The notes: generated by a model not told the origin, from the letters alone. 64,000 bases of DNA from Rhizosaccharibacter radicis (GCA_024508355.1 JAMZEJ010000003.1:1-64000), one strand, 5' to 3'. Positions 28,736 to 38,777 are shown, counted from the stretch's first letter. A program made the numbers and translations.

Positions 28736-30661
28736 ATGAGGCTGTTCTCGCGGTCCGGGAAGGCAAAGCCGCGCCGTCCGCTCTCCTCCAACCGCACCGC
28801 GGCGCAGGATCTGCCGTCCCGCGGGGTGTTCACCCGCCGCGCGCTGGTGATGATGGCCGCCCAGAGCGCGGTGCTGGGCGTGCTGGGCGACCGGCTCTAC
28901 AAGCTGCAGGTGTCCGAAGGCGGCAAGTATGCCGCGCTGGCCGAGAACAACCGGGTCAGCACCCGGCTGCTGGCGCCGCCGCGCGGCCGCATCCTGGACC
29001 GGTTCGGCGCGCCGCTCGCAGCCAACAAGGTGAACTGGCGCGCCCTGCTGCTGGCCGAACAGACCGCCGATGTGCCCGCCACGCTGGATCGCTTCTCGTC
29101 CATCATCCCGATCGACGACCACGACCGCGCCCGGATCGAGCGCGAACTGAAGCACAAGCGCCGCTTCATCCCGGTGGTGGTGCGCGACTTCCTCAGCTGG
29201 GACGACATGGCCCGGATCGAGGTCAACGCTCCGGATCTGCCCGGCATCCTGATCGATGTCGGCACCACGCGGCTCTATCCGCAGGGGCCGCTGCTGGCCC
29301 ATGTCGTGGGCTACGTCGCACCGCCGAACGAGAAGGACGTGGCCCGCGACCAGACCCTCGCTCTGCCCGGCATGCGCATCGGGCGCGCAGGGGTGGAACA
29401 GTTCCACGATGCCGGGCTGCGCGGCACGCCCGGCTCGGTGCAGATGGAGGTCAACTCGGTCGGCCGGGTGATGGCCGAGCTGAACCGCCAGGAAGGCATC
29501 CAGGGCGAGGAGCTCGGCCTGTCCATCGATCTCGGGCTGCAGCAGGCGGTGGCGGACAGGCTGACCGACCAGGCGGCCAGCGCGGTGGTGATGGATTGCC
29601 GCACCGGCGAGGTGCTGGCGATGGTCAGCAATCCGAGCTTCGACCCGAGCCTGTTCGATTCCGGCGTGTCGCAGCAGCAATGGATCGACTGGACCAACGA
29701 CCAGCGCACGCCGCTCATCAACAAGGCGGTCGCCGGCGTGTATCCGCCCGGCTCGACCTTCAAGCCGGCGGTGGCGCTCGCCGCCATGCAGGCCGGCACG
29801 CTGCGCCCCACCGACCGCATCTTCTGTCCGGGCTATCTCGACGTGGGCGGCGTGCGGTTCCATTGCTGGGCCAAGCACGGGCACGGCTCGCTCGATCTTC
29901 ACGGCGGCATCAAGTTCTCCTGCGACGTGTTCTTCTACGAGGTGGCGCGGCGCACCGGCATGGATGCGATCGCCGCGACGGGACACCAGCTCGGGCTCGG
30001 CACCGTGCTGCCGATCGAGCTGCCGCATCAACGGGCGGGACTGATCCCGACGCCGACATGGCGCCGTTCCAAGGGCAAGCATTGGAACGGCGGCGACACC
30101 ATCAACAGCGGCATCGGCCAGGGCTACGTGCAGGCGACGCCGCTGCAGCTCGCCACCTACTGCTCGCGGGTGGCGACCGGGCGTGCGGTGGAGCCGCATC
30201 TGACGCGAACGGTGGGCGGAATCATCCAGGTCGCGTCCGAGCCCGCGCATTTCAAGCCGCTGCCGATGCCGGACGAACAGCTCGCCGCCCTGCGGGGCGG
30301 CATGTTCGCGGTGGTGAACGAGGCGCACGGCACGGCGCCCAAGGCGCGTCTGCCGATGGACGGGGTGCAGATGGCCGGCAAGACGGGGTCCGCGCAGGTG
30401 CGCCGCGTATCGCGCTGGCTGCGCGAGAGCGGGCATTTCGACTCGTCCCGTCTGCCCTGGGAGATGCGGCCGCACGCGCTGTTCATCGCCTTCGCGCCCT
30501 ACGACGCGCCGCAATACGCCCTGTCGGTGGTGGTGGAGCATGGCAACGCCGCCGCCGAGGTGGCGGCCCCGCTCGCGCGCGACATCATGATGGACACGTT
30601 GAACCGCGATCCCGCCAACCGGAAGGATGCGCCCGGCCAGCGGGTCGCCGACGCGGAATAG
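28736..30661 (+). CDS. mrdA: penicillin-binding protein 2
   Basis: Transpeptidase that cross-links new peptidoglycan during cell elongation, working with the RodA glycosyltransferase. A single N-terminal membrane segment (RALVMMAAQSAVLGVLGDRLY) is followed by the dimerisation domain with RGRILDRFGAPLA, then the transpeptidase domain. The active-site SxxK is STFK in PGSTFKPAVAL, the SxD/N-type motif is SCDVFFYE, and KTG lies in GKTGSAQ. 641 residues, as usual. It starts 28 bases after mreD in the same operon. The usual next gene, rodA, is about 9.7 kb away at 40380. Confidence 0.95.
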   Translation: MRLFSRSGKAKPRRPLSSNRTAAQDLPSRGVFTRRALVMMAAQSAVLGVLGDRLYKLQVSEGGKYAALAENNRVSTRLLAPPRGRILDRFGAPLAANKVNWRALLLAEQTADVPATLDRFSSIIPIDDHDRARIERELKHKRRFIPVVVRDFLSWDDMARIEVNAPDLPGILIDVGTTRLYPQGPLLAHVVGYVAPPNEKDVARDQTLALPGMRIGRAGVEQFHDAGLRGTPGSVQMEVNSVGRVMAELNRQEGIQGEELGLSIDLGLQQAVADRLTDQAASAVVMDCRTGEVLAMVSNPSFDPSLFDSGVSQQQWIDWTNDQRTPLINKAVAGVYPPGSTFKPAVALAAMQAGTLRPTDRIFCPGYLDVGGVRFHCWAKHGHGSLDLHGGIKFSCDVFFYEVARRTGMDAIAATGHQLGLGTVLPIELPHQRAGLIPTPTWRRSKGKHWNGGDTINSGIGQGYVQATPLQLATYCSRVATGRAVEPHLTRTVGGIIQVASEPAHFKPLPMPDEQLAALRGGMFAVVNEAHGTAPKARLPMDGVQMAGKTGSAQVRRVSRWLRESGHFDSSRLPWEMRPHALFIAFAPYDAPQYALSVVVEHGNAAAEVAAPLARDIMMDTLNRDPANRKDAPGQRVADAE

Positions 30662-31444
30662 CGCCGCCGCTTTTCCAGGATGCGGCTCGAGCTCCGGTGG
30701 GGGCTGGCCGCCGCGGGCGGAGCGTCCCCGCCGGCCCAATCATGGGGCCACTGCCGGGAAGCCGTGCCGCTCATCGGGTCGACACTCGCCCGCCATTGGG
30801 CATGCATCCGCCACCCGTCACGGTGATCGCGGGAGCCGACCGGGGCGGCCGCCGTCCGTTGCATTTCATGACGTGGCTCTGGGGCGGCGGAAGCGTGGAC
30901 CAATCCGCCCCGGACCGACGATGCGGCGCTCTGTCAGGCGGGTTGAAGGAACATCCGGCTTCAGGATGCTCTGGCCATAGCTCCTGGGAGGAGCGAGAGG
31001 GTCGCTCCCGGCCCGTTCCTGCACGGGGGCGCATGGGGTCGATTAGCCTGGCGGTGCCGCACCAGAGGCCGGTGATACCGACGCCCTTCCGGCAGGGCGG
31101 GTTGCGGCTCGATGCGGGCAGGCCGATCGGAGCAGGACGGCGATCTTGGTCGCCCCGGCCTTCGGATCGGCGGAGCGACCCGTTGCCGCCCCGCAGACCG
31201 GCTACCACGGCGGCAGCGCTTCTCCCTCCAACCATGGTGGAGGGGGGGCGGCGCGGCCGAGATGGCCGAACGATCGCCCGGCGCTTTGCCGGTATGGACG
31301 GCGGAACACGGATCAGGCCGGCCGCTTCCTTGCGCGCTTTGTCGGACGCTGCGCGGGGCCGCCATCTTCTTTCCCTGCATCCGGCGGCGGCGGTCCGCGT
31401 TAGCCGACGACCGAAGTTCCGGTCGATGGAGTTCCGAGGACGTC
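30662..31444. other. long intergenic region after mrdA
   Basis: About 780 bases with no gene I can support. Several open frames occur but have Arg/Pro-rich composition without recognisable domains. This is the left edge of the stretch that separates mrdA from rodA. Confidence 0.4.
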
Positions 31445-31627
31445 ATGCGGCTTCTGATCGCGCTTCTGCTTCCATTCCTGTTGTTTTTCACCATCGGTCG
31501 GCCGATCTCGGGCCTGGTGTGCTTGTTGCTCCAGGTGACGCTGATCGGCTGGATCCCGGCGGCGATCTGGGCGGTCTATGCGCTCAGCCAGTACAGGACC
31601 GACCGGAAGCTCGCCGGTCTGCGCTGA
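31445..31627 (+). CDS. YqaE/Pmp3-family small membrane protein
   Basis: 60-residue protein with two transmembrane helices: LLIALLLPFLLFFTIGRPISG, then VCLLLQVTLIGWIPAAIWAVYAL. The spacing and the LIGWIPAAIWA(V)Y text match the YqaE/Pmp3 family, hydrophobic peptides linked to membrane potential and salt or stress tolerance in bacteria and yeast. The charged tail is SQYRTDRKLAGLR. The start is ATG 31445. It ends just before the YcjX-type gene. Confidence 0.75.
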   Translation: MRLLIALLLPFLLFFTIGRPISGLVCLLLQVTLIGWIPAAIWAVYALSQYRTDRKLAGLR

Positions 31628-31637
31628 ACGCCTGATC

Positions 31638-33038
31638 GTGGCTCCGCCGTTCCGATCCAGGCTGCCGCGGGCCCTTCGGCGGCCTTTGGACCATCTGCAT
31701 CTGGCAGGGGGTTCGCCCCGTGCGGTGAGGATCGGCGTCACGGGATTGGCCCGGTCGGGCAAGACCGTTCTGTTGTCCGCGATCGCGGCGTCGCTGTTGG
31801 CCCCTCCGGGCCATCGTCCGTTCCCGGGGCGGTTGCTCGGGGTCCGTGTGGCACCCGGCGGAGCCGGCACCATTCCGCGGTTCGACCCGTGGGGTCATCT
31901 GGCGGCCTTGGCCGCGGACCCGCCGCGCTGGCCGGCCCGCACGGACGCGGTGTCGCTGCTCGCTCTGGAGCTCGAGGTGGATGCGTCGCCGCTGCCACCC
32001 CGAAGGCTGCGGCTGGAGCTGCTGGACTACCCGGGCGAATGGCTGCTCGATCTGCCGTTGTTGTCCGTGTCGTTCGCCCAGTGGTCGGGAGAAGTGCTGG
32101 ACCGGCTGGAGCGGCTGCCTGCGGCGGCGGCGGCGGAAGCGGTGCCGTTTCTGCGCTTCGTTCGGAGCCTCCCGGCCGGGATGGCGGCGGACGAGGCGCT
32201 GGCGGCTTCCGGCCACCGGCTGTATCGCGCGCTGCTCAACCAGCTGCGCGACCGCCACGGCCTGTCGCTATTGCAGCCCGGTCGGTTCCTGATGCCGCCG
32301 CCGGGCGCGGAACCACCCTGGATGGAGTTCTTCCCGATCCTTGGCAATGGCGGCCTAGTGTCGCTGATGGGGGAGCGCTTCGAGGCCTACAAGACCGCGA
32401 CCCGGAACGATCTGGCGTCGCCCTCCTTCGGACGGATCGACCGGCTGGTGGTGCTGGCCGACCTGCTGGGTGCCCTGCACACGGGGCAGGTGGCGTTCGC
32501 GGACGCGCAGGCGGCGCTCCGGGCGACGGCGAGAGCGTTGCACTGGCGGGGCAGCTGGCTCGCGACCCTGAGCGCCATGGCCCGGTTCGGGCTGCCGGCG
32601 CCGGCGATCGGTCGGGTCGCGTTCGCCGCCACCAAGGCAGACCATGTGGGCGAGCGGCAGAGGGGCAACCTGGAAAGCCTGCTGCGCAACATGGTGTCCG
32701 TTCCGGCCACGGGCAGCCTGACCGAGGCGATGGCGACCGCCCCCGTGCCGACCGCGTGTTTCGCCCTGGCGGCTCTGCGATGCACCGAGGATTTCGTTTG
32801 GAGCCTGGACGGCCATCCGGTGTCCGCCGTGCGGGGGCGCCTGATCGGTGGCGACCGGCTGACACGATCCTATCCCGGGGAGGTACCGGACGTGCCGCCG
32901 GACGCCACCTTCTGGCAGCACCCGTTCCTGAAGCTGCCGGATTTCGAGCCGGTGCGCTTGCCGTCGGCGGGGCGGAACGGCGTGCCGAACATCGGGCTGT
33001 CCACGCTTCTGGGTTTTCTGCTGGAGGATATCCTGTGA
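31638..33038 (+). CDS. ycjX: YcjX-like GTP-binding protein (DUF463)
   Basis: P-loop protein of the YcjX family. The Walker A is GLARSGKT (about residues 35-42), the family-typical LELLDYPGEWLLDLPLL provides the switch region, and VAFAATKADHV resembles the TKxD guanine-specificity motif. 466 residues, normal for the family, cytoplasmic. In other bacteria ycjX is followed by the DUF697 membrane-protein gene ycjF, as here, and the pair is stress-associated, with molecular function not firmly known. The start GTG 31638 lies 10 bases after the preceding stop, with a weak ribosome-binding site. Confidence 0.85.
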   Translation: MAPPFRSRLPRALRRPLDHLHLAGGSPRAVRIGVTGLARSGKTVLLSAIAASLLAPPGHRPFPGRLLGVRVAPGGAGTIPRFDPWGHLAALAADPPRWPARTDAVSLLALELEVDASPLPPRRLRLELLDYPGEWLLDLPLLSVSFAQWSGEVLDRLERLPAAAAAEAVPFLRFVRSLPAGMAADEALAASGHRLYRALLNQLRDRHGLSLLQPGRFLMPPPGAEPPWMEFFPILGNGGLVSLMGERFEAYKTATRNDLASPSFGRIDRLVVLADLLGALHTGQVAFADAQAALRATARALHWRGSWLATLSAMARFGLPAPAIGRVAFAATKADHVGERQRGNLESLLRNMVSVPATGSLTEAMATAPVPTACFALAALRCTEDFVWSLDGHPVSAVRGRLIGGDRLTRSYPGEVPDVPPDATFWQHPFLKLPDFEPVRLPSAGRNGVPNIGLSTLLGFLLEDIL

Positions 33039-33405
33039 GCCTTCCGTTTCTCGATCGGCGTGCGCCGCACGATCGAGGCGCCTCCGGCGGGTATGCGGCC
33101 GGCGGCGACGGGTCCACGCCCGAGGCGATGGGTGCCGGTGGGGCGCGGCGTTTCCACGGGGGTGCAGAGAACCGTCGGCGACGCGCGCGCACGTGTCGCG
33201 AGGGGCGGGGTAGTGGTCGGGTCCTGAGCGCGCCTGGCGTTGTTCGGGCAGGAAGCTGGCGATCCTTCGGGCACCGGGGTTGCGATCGATTTCGGGCAGG
33301 CCCGGTCGGCCACCATCCTTCCGGCCCGGATTCGGCTCGCCAGGGCGTCCCGGCCCGATGTGGAGCGGCGAGGTGCACGAGCGGCCCCCATCGTGAGCGT
33401 GCACC
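33039..33405 (+). other. spacer with an unexplained open frame between ycjX and the DUF697 gene
   Basis: A frame from GTG 33035, overlapping the ycjX stop as GTGA, stays open to TGA 33407-33409, which in turn overlaps the GTG start of the DUF697 gene. The encoded 124 residues are Arg/Gly-rich with poor third-position GC bias after about 33150, so it looks only partly coding. It may be a degraded or frame-shifted N-terminal extension of the DUF697 protein, or chance. Confidence 0.3.
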
Positions 33406-34302
33406 GTGAGCCGCGAACCGTTCCCCCCGGCCGTGGCGGGGGCAGGACCGACAGTCTCGCCGCGGGTCGAGACGGAGGCTCCGCTGTCGCCGCGTCTCGA
33501 GGCCCCGTCGGTCGCGACGACCCCGACGGATGTCCCCCCAGCCGAGGGCTGGGGCATGGTACCGCTGGTGCTCGGCGGCGCGTCGGTCCTCGCGTTGGGA
33601 TATGCCGGCCTGGATGCGGGAAACTTCGTCGTCGCGCAGTTCCAGCGATCCGCCTTCCTCGGCTGGCTGACCCTGCTGGTCAGCGTGGCGGGTTTCGGCA
33701 TGATCCTGTGGGGGATCGCGCGGGAATGCCGTGGCCTGCTCGCGCTTCATCGCGTGGACCGGCTGAGGGCGGATCTGGCCGGCTCCGATGCCGCGCGCAA
33801 GATCGAGGCGGCCCGGCTCTGGTTGTCGCGCGTCGAGGGCGGCGACGCTCTGCGGCCGGCGCTGGACGCGCTGAACGATCCGGACGCGGTCGTCCCGCTC
33901 CTGTCCGCCGGGACCGAACGGATGCTGCGGTCAGGGACCGATGCGCTGTCGAGGCGCGCGGCGATCCAGGTGGTCGCGGGGATGGCGGCGACGCCCGCCC
34001 CGTCGCTGGTCGTGCTGCTGGTGTCCTGGCGGGCCCTGCGGCTTATCCGACAGGTGGCGGCACTGCACGGCCTGCGCCCGGGGCTGTTCGGAACGCTGGG
34101 CCTGCTGCGTCGCACGGCCTTCGCCGCCGGCGCGACCGCCATGACGGAAGCGGCGGTCAACGCGGCGGCGCATGCGGTGCTGAGCACGCCCATCCTGACC
34201 CACCTCGCCGGGGAGATGGCGGGGGGAGCCGTGGCCGCCCGCCGGATGATCGTGCTCGGCCGGGCGACGGCCGCGGCCTGCTCGCCGCTGCCGCCGAAAT
34301 AA
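33406..34302 (+). CDS. DUF697 membrane protein (YcjF-like)
   Basis: 298 residues. After a Pro-rich N-terminus come two transmembrane helices (GMVPLVLGGASVLALGYAG and FLGWLTLLVSVAGFGMILW, about residues 50-100). A cytoplasmic DUF697 domain follows, with ALHRVDRLRADLAGSDA, DALSRRAAIQVVAGMAATP and SWRALRLIRQVAALHGLRPG, then LGRATAAACSPLPP at the end, matching the C-terminus of E. coli YcjF. Partner of the YcjX protein. The N-terminus is shorter than usual, so the true start could involve the odd frame upstream. GTG 33406 is the first start in frame. Confidence 0.8.
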   Translation: MSREPFPPAVAGAGPTVSPRVETEAPLSPRLEAPSVATTPTDVPPAEGWGMVPLVLGGASVLALGYAGLDAGNFVVAQFQRSAFLGWLTLLVSVAGFGMILWGIARECRGLLALHRVDRLRADLAGSDAARKIEAARLWLSRVEGGDALRPALDALNDPDAVVPLLSAGTERMLRSGTDALSRRAAIQVVAGMAATPAPSLVVLLVSWRALRLIRQVAALHGLRPGLFGTLGLLRRTAFAAGATAMTEAAVNAAAHAVLSTPILTHLAGEMAGGAVAARRMIVLGRATAAACSPLPPK

Positions 34303-34433
34303 CCCGGGGAGGAACCGGCGCCGGCACCCTTGCCCTGCGTGGCGGCCCGGGTGGTGCCCCGGCCGCGACCTGTAACGATTCCGGGCTGCGACCGGAAGCG
34401 GTGGCGGCCCGGGAGGCGGTCGTTAGGTCGGCC

Positions 34434-37400
34434 TCAGGAAAGGATGACGTGCTGCAACAACATCGCGGGGTTCGCGGCCGCGCTCGCGGCGATCCCGCCT
34501 TGTCCCACAAGCGTCATCTGCAACCCGGCGTGTCCGGCGGTGTCGTGGAACGACACGACCATGTCCTGCCCGTTTGCGGAGGTGCCGATGGTTTCGTAGC
34601 CGCCGATACGGCTCATGTCCCCGTTCCAGCCGACCGCAGACAGGGTATTGCGGAGGTCGAGCACATCGTTGTTGTTCATGAGGTCGCCCGCGATGGACAC
34701 CGAGCCGCTGCCCGGAAGCATCAGGCGGTTGTTGTGGCCGAGTTCCTGAAGCTGGCCTCCGGCGACGATGTTGATCACGCTGTTGTCCGCCAGGAACGTC
34801 ATGCTTCCCCCGTCGAACACGGTTGGTATCGCCGCGTTGTCGGGAGCGTTCGGCGCCACCACCAGGGTCTTGGCGGTGGAGGGCGCGGAGGAAAGCCCGG
34901 CGCCGTTGGTCTGGATCGCGCTGATCTGGTAGCTGCCGGCCTGCAGTGGAGTGCTGGACCAAGTATCCCAGTGGCCGGAACTGTCCGTCGTGGCGTTGCC
35001 GATCAGGATGTTGCCGGCGTTGTTGCTGCCGTAGATGGCAACGGAGGCGCCGGCGCTGGCAGTCCCGGTGAACTCCGTCAGGCCGGGTGCCACGACGGTG
35101 GTACCGGAGTCCGGGGTTGCGGCGCCGCGGCCGCCGCCGCCGATGGCGAACTGCTGGGTTCCCACGCTTTTCAATTCGGCATTCTCGGTGACGGTGCTGC
35201 CGTTCAAGGAGATCGAGTTCACCCAGAGGTTGGTGTCCGTCGCCGGCGTGCCGGCATACACGTCGTTGAGGAAGGTGATGGCGACCTGATGCTGGCCGGC
35301 GGCGAAATGGCCGTTGATCGTGAAGACGTCTGACGCCCCGGCATCGTGCTTGGCGGTCACGGTGTTGGTGCCGCCGATCTGCTGGCCGTCCACGGTCACG
35401 GTGAATTGGGCGCCGACGAGCCACCAGTCGGCCGACATGTTGAGCGTCAGCGTATCCAGGCCGACCGCCAGGGCTGGCGCGGGCTGGACCTGGGTGTTGA
35501 TGGTCGCGTTTTGCCAGGCGCCGGCGGCCGAGGTCCCTCCGATGGCGTCGGTCTGAGTGGCCTGGATCCGGTAGGTTCCGTCGGGAACGCTGATGGGCGC
35601 GGTCAGGCTCCAGGAGCCGGTGGCGGTGGCGGTGGTGGTGCCCAGCACCTGCACAATACCGCCCACCTGGGCGTAAACGGTGACGAGGTTGCCCGGATCC
35701 GCGGTGCCGAGCAGTGTCGGCTGACTGATATCGGTGACAGCGCTGCCCGTACCGGTCGAGAGGATTTGCCGATATCCGCCGAGCGTCTGATAGGACACGC
35801 TGCCGATCGATGGCTGTTCGTTCTGGATGACGACTGTGCTGCCGTCGGCGGTGATGCTATTGACGTAGAGGTTGGTATCGGTCGCCGGCGTGCCGGCATA
35901 GACGTCGTTGAGGAAGTTGACGGCGACGGTATGCGGGCCGGTGCCGAAATTGCCGACGAAATCGAAGGTCTGGCTCTGGCCGAGGCTGTGCAGGGCAGTG
36001 ACGCCGTATGTCCCGGCGAGCTGCTGGCCATCCACGGTCACGGTGAACTTGGCCGCTTCGCTGAACCAGTCCGCCGACACGTTCAGGCTGATGACGTCGG
36101 CCGCCATCATGATCGCGGGCGCGTTCGGGATGTGAGCATCCACGAGCATGCCCTGCTGGCCTGATCGCGCCGAGACCGTGCCCGCCTGATCGGTCTGGGT
36201 AGCGGAGACCTGATAGGACCCTTCAGCAAGAGGAGAGGTCGTGGTCAGGCTCCACAGGCCGTTGCCATCGGCAATGGCGCTGCCGAGCGGGATGCTGTTT
36301 CCACCGAAGGCGGCCGTGACGATCACGGTGGCGCCGGCCTCAGCCGTGCCGGTTATCGTCGGTGTCAGGGTCTGACTGAGCTGCGGCGTCGAGACCGTGG
36401 GCGCGGCGGGAACATGGGTGTCGATCACCAGCGTCTGGGACGAGACGGGTGACAGCGCTCCCAGACCGTCGGCCTGGATGGCGAGGAGAGTGTAGCGTCC
36501 GTCCGCCAGGGGGGCGGCAGACGTGACGCCCCACAGGCCATTCTGATCCACGGTCGTGATGCCCAGCGTCGTGCTCTTCCCCGAGGCATCCACGGCAGAC
36601 ACGAACATGACTGCCCCAACCTGACCTGTACCCGCAACACGCGGCGTGCCGGTGTTGGTGATGAAGGCGCCGGCAGGGGTCTGGTTGATGAGGGTCGGTG
36701 CACCGGCGAAGGTCCGGGAAAGCGTTCCCGCGCTGGCCTGTTCCAGCCCCAGCACCGTCTTCTGTCCGTCGATGGTGACGGCGTTGAGATAGAGATTGGT
36801 ATCGGTCGCCGGCGTGCCGCCATAGATGTCGTTGAGGAAGGTGACCGCCACGGTGGGAGCCGGGCCGAACTGTCCGGTCAGGACGAAGTCCTGGTTCTGC
36901 CCGATGGAATGAAGGGCAGTGGTGGTATAGACGCCGCCGATCTGCTTGCCGTTGACGCTGACCGTGAACTGCGCGTCCTGCGACCAGGCATCCTCCGAAA
37001 TGCCCAGCACCAACGTATCTTGGTTCATCAGGAACACAGGTGCCGACGGTTTGGCCGTCTCGACGTCGAGCAGCGTCGTGCTGGTGATGGTGCCGGTGGC
37101 ATCCATCGTCTGGATGGTGGCGGTGATGGTCCCGCTATAGCCGGATACGGGCTTGAACTTCAGCGCATCAAGGCCCGCGGTGATCTGGGCGGCCGTTCCG
37201 GTGAAGGTGGCGGTGTCGCCGTTGCTGGAAAAGGAGCCGGTGGGGCCGGACAGAGTGCCGCCGGCAACGGAGGACAGGTGAACCGTGGAGGTCAGCGTCG
37301 CGCCGGGGTTGCTTGCGAAGACGGTGGCGTTGGCGAACGGCGTGGCGGCGTTCGACACCTTCAACGTCGGTTCCGCGCCGGTGACGATCATGTCGGCGGG

Positions 37401-38660
37401 GCGGGTGGCGCCGGCGGTCTCGAGGCCGTTCTCGGAGTTGGTCGACGTAAGTGCGAGCCCCCCCAGATAGGCAGCGACATCGGTGAGGCTGTTGCCGTCG
37501 TGCGGGGTGAAGGTGTTGCCGTCGCCGGAAGACCGGTAGTTCTCGACGATGAACTGCGACGGCATGGCCCCGGCGGCCTGCAGGATGCTGACCAGCTTCT
37601 TCGTGTCCGCCATGAAGCTGTTGTCGTAGCCGTTGGCGTCGATAGCGGCGCTGGAGGGCGAGACGATGACCGAGGTCCGCAGGCCATTCTGGTTCGCCCA
37701 GATGATCTGCTGCTCGATGTTGCGCAGATAACTGGCAGCGCGGGCGAAGGCATAGGACGGCGGAAGGTCGAAGCTCAGGCCGCCGCCGTAGAGCGCGGCC
37801 GCCCGGACGTTGGCGTACCAGGGGGAGATCGCGAACGGGATCGACAGGTCGGCGTTGTAGTTGTTGTCGGACCAGATCGGCGCGACGTTCATGATTCCCT
37901 GGGCCCGGGCGTTGTCGACATAGCCCTTCCAGGCCGCGAGGTCGTTGTCGGTCCAGGAATAGTTGCTCACGACGTTGACGTTGGTTTCCGCGGGTGCGTA
38001 GCCAGCGCTGGTGTAGATGGTGGTGTAGTTGCCGGGCGTGCTGCTCAGGAAGCCGTTATAGGTCGTATAGGAGCCATCGGCGCGCATCGAGGTCTCGACG
38101 AGGCCGTTCTGCTGGGTGCTGGTCCAGGCCTGCCCGCCGGTGGCCGCGCTGGAGCCCAGGATGGTGAACGGCGAGGCGGACGCAAAGCCGGTGAGGCTAT
38201 TGGCGGCGATGTTGGTGGCGGCGCCGAGCTGGGTTGCTTCGACGGGGACCGTGAAGCTCGAGTTGGCGGCAAACTGGTAATAGTAGCGCCCGCTCGCCAA
38301 ATCGTAGCCGGACGGGGCGGCGTTGACGTTGCTAACCACCTGGAACAGCGAACCGTTGGCCGCCTGCAGGATCGCCCCGACAAACAGGCGCTGGCTCTGC
38401 GCGGTGTTGTTGGCGAGGGTGACGGTGGCACTGGCGAAGCCGGGATCGGCGCCGGTTTCCGAGACGCCGGAACCGTAGGGCTTCATCAGGGTCGTCACCG
38501 CCCCCATCACGCCGCTCTGATAGAGCGAGAAGATGCCGTTCACGTGGCCGTAGAGACCAATATCGCCCGCGGTAACGAGGGTCGCCGCCGTCAACGGATC
38601 GATGAGATCCGTGAGGTCGGTCACGCCGCCCAGGAAAATCTTGATGCTCGTCGAGGACAT
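34434..38660 (-). CDS. giant repeat protein with three xylan-binding-like modules and Ig-like repeats
   Basis: 1408 residues, no Cys-type lipobox and no classical signal peptide. Roughly residues 190-440 look like a glycosidase-type TIM barrel (WTDNDLAAWKGYVDNARAQG, VAPIWSDNN). Then come three copies of a Ca-dependent carbohydrate-binding module like CBM36/60 (about 533-633, 847-942 and 1060-1158), each with VTVDGQQ, TALHS and the hallmark FLNDxYxGTPATDTNLYVNSI. At least four bacterial Ig-like repeats (ITGTAEAGATVIV, DGNGLWSLTT, SYQVSATQTD) separate them. The C-terminus ends in a beta-solenoid-like region rich in Asn and Gly. It is probably exported by a type I or similar route and binds or trims polysaccharide at the surface. 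GGAGC precedes ATG 38660. No secretion genes adjoin. Confidence 0.75.
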   Translation of the reverse strand: MSSTSIKIFLGGVTDLTDLIDPLTAATLVTAGDIGLYGHVNGIFSLYQSGVMGAVTTLMKPYGSGVSETGADPGFASATVTLANNTAQSQRLFVGAILQAANGSLFQVVSNVNAAPSGYDLASGRYYYQFAANSSFTVPVEATQLGAATNIAANSLTGFASASPFTILGSSAATGGQAWTSTQQNGLVETSMRADGSYTTYNGFLSSTPGNYTTIYTSAGYAPAETNVNVVSNYSWTDNDLAAWKGYVDNARAQGIMNVAPIWSDNNYNADLSIPFAISPWYANVRAAALYGGGLSFDLPPSYAFARAASYLRNIEQQIIWANQNGLRTSVIVSPSSAAIDANGYDNSFMADTKKLVSILQAAGAMPSQFIVENYRSSGDGNTFTPHDGNSLTDVAAYLGGLALTSTNSENGLETAGATRPADMIVTGAEPTLKVSNAATPFANATVFASNPGATLTSTVHLSSVAGGTLSGPTGSFSSNGDTATFTGTAAQITAGLDALKFKPVSGYSGTITATIQTMDATGTITSTTLLDVETAKPSAPVFLMNQDTLVLGISEDAWSQDAQFTVSVNGKQIGGVYTTTALHSIGQNQDFVLTGQFGPAPTVAVTFLNDIYGGTPATDTNLYLNAVTIDGQKTVLGLEQASAGTLSRTFAGAPTLINQTPAGAFITNTGTPRVAGTGQVGAVMFVSAVDASGKSTTLGITTVDQNGLWGVTSAAPLADGRYTLLAIQADGLGALSPVSSQTLVIDTHVPAAPTVSTPQLSQTLTPTITGTAEAGATVIVTAAFGGNSIPLGSAIADGNGLWSLTTTSPLAEGSYQVSATQTDQAGTVSARSGQQGMLVDAHIPNAPAIMMAADVISLNVSADWFSEAAKFTVTVDGQQLAGTYGVTALHSLGQSQTFDFVGNFGTGPHTVAVNFLNDVYAGTPATDTNLYVNSITADGSTVVIQNEQPSIGSVSYQTLGGYRQILSTGTGSAVTDISQPTLLGTADPGNLVTVYAQVGGIVQVLGTTTATATGSWSLTAPISVPDGTYRIQATQTDAIGGTSAAGAWQNATINTQVQPAPALAVGLDTLTLNMSADWWLVGAQFTVTVDGQQIGGTNTVTAKHDAGASDVFTINGHFAAGQHQVAITFLNDVYAGTPATDTNLWVNSISLNGSTVTENAELKSVGTQQFAIGGGGRGAATPDSGTTVVAPGLTEFTGTASAGASVAIYGSNNAGNILIGNATTDSSGHWDTWSSTPLQAGSYQISAIQTNGAGLSSAPSTAKTLVVAPNAPDNAAIPTVFDGGSMTFLADNSVINIVAGGQLQELGHNNRLMLPGSGSVSIAGDLMNNNDVLDLRNTLSAVGWNGDMSRIGGYETIGTSANGQDMVVSFHDTAGHAGLQMTLVGQGGIAASAAANPAMLLQHVILS

Positions 38661-38777
38661 CGTGCCAGCTCCGCTTCCTGAGCAGCACAAAACCATCCCA
38701 TCGTTAATTTATCATCAATCTGACGAGTGCTAATCGACGTGGCCAGCGGGATATCGTGGTTCCCCCCTCCGCCTCCT

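Noticed and set aside
30662-31444. Several open frames in the mrdA downstream region
   Set aside because: Arg/Pro/Gly-rich translations on both strands without start signals, domains or consistent codon bias.
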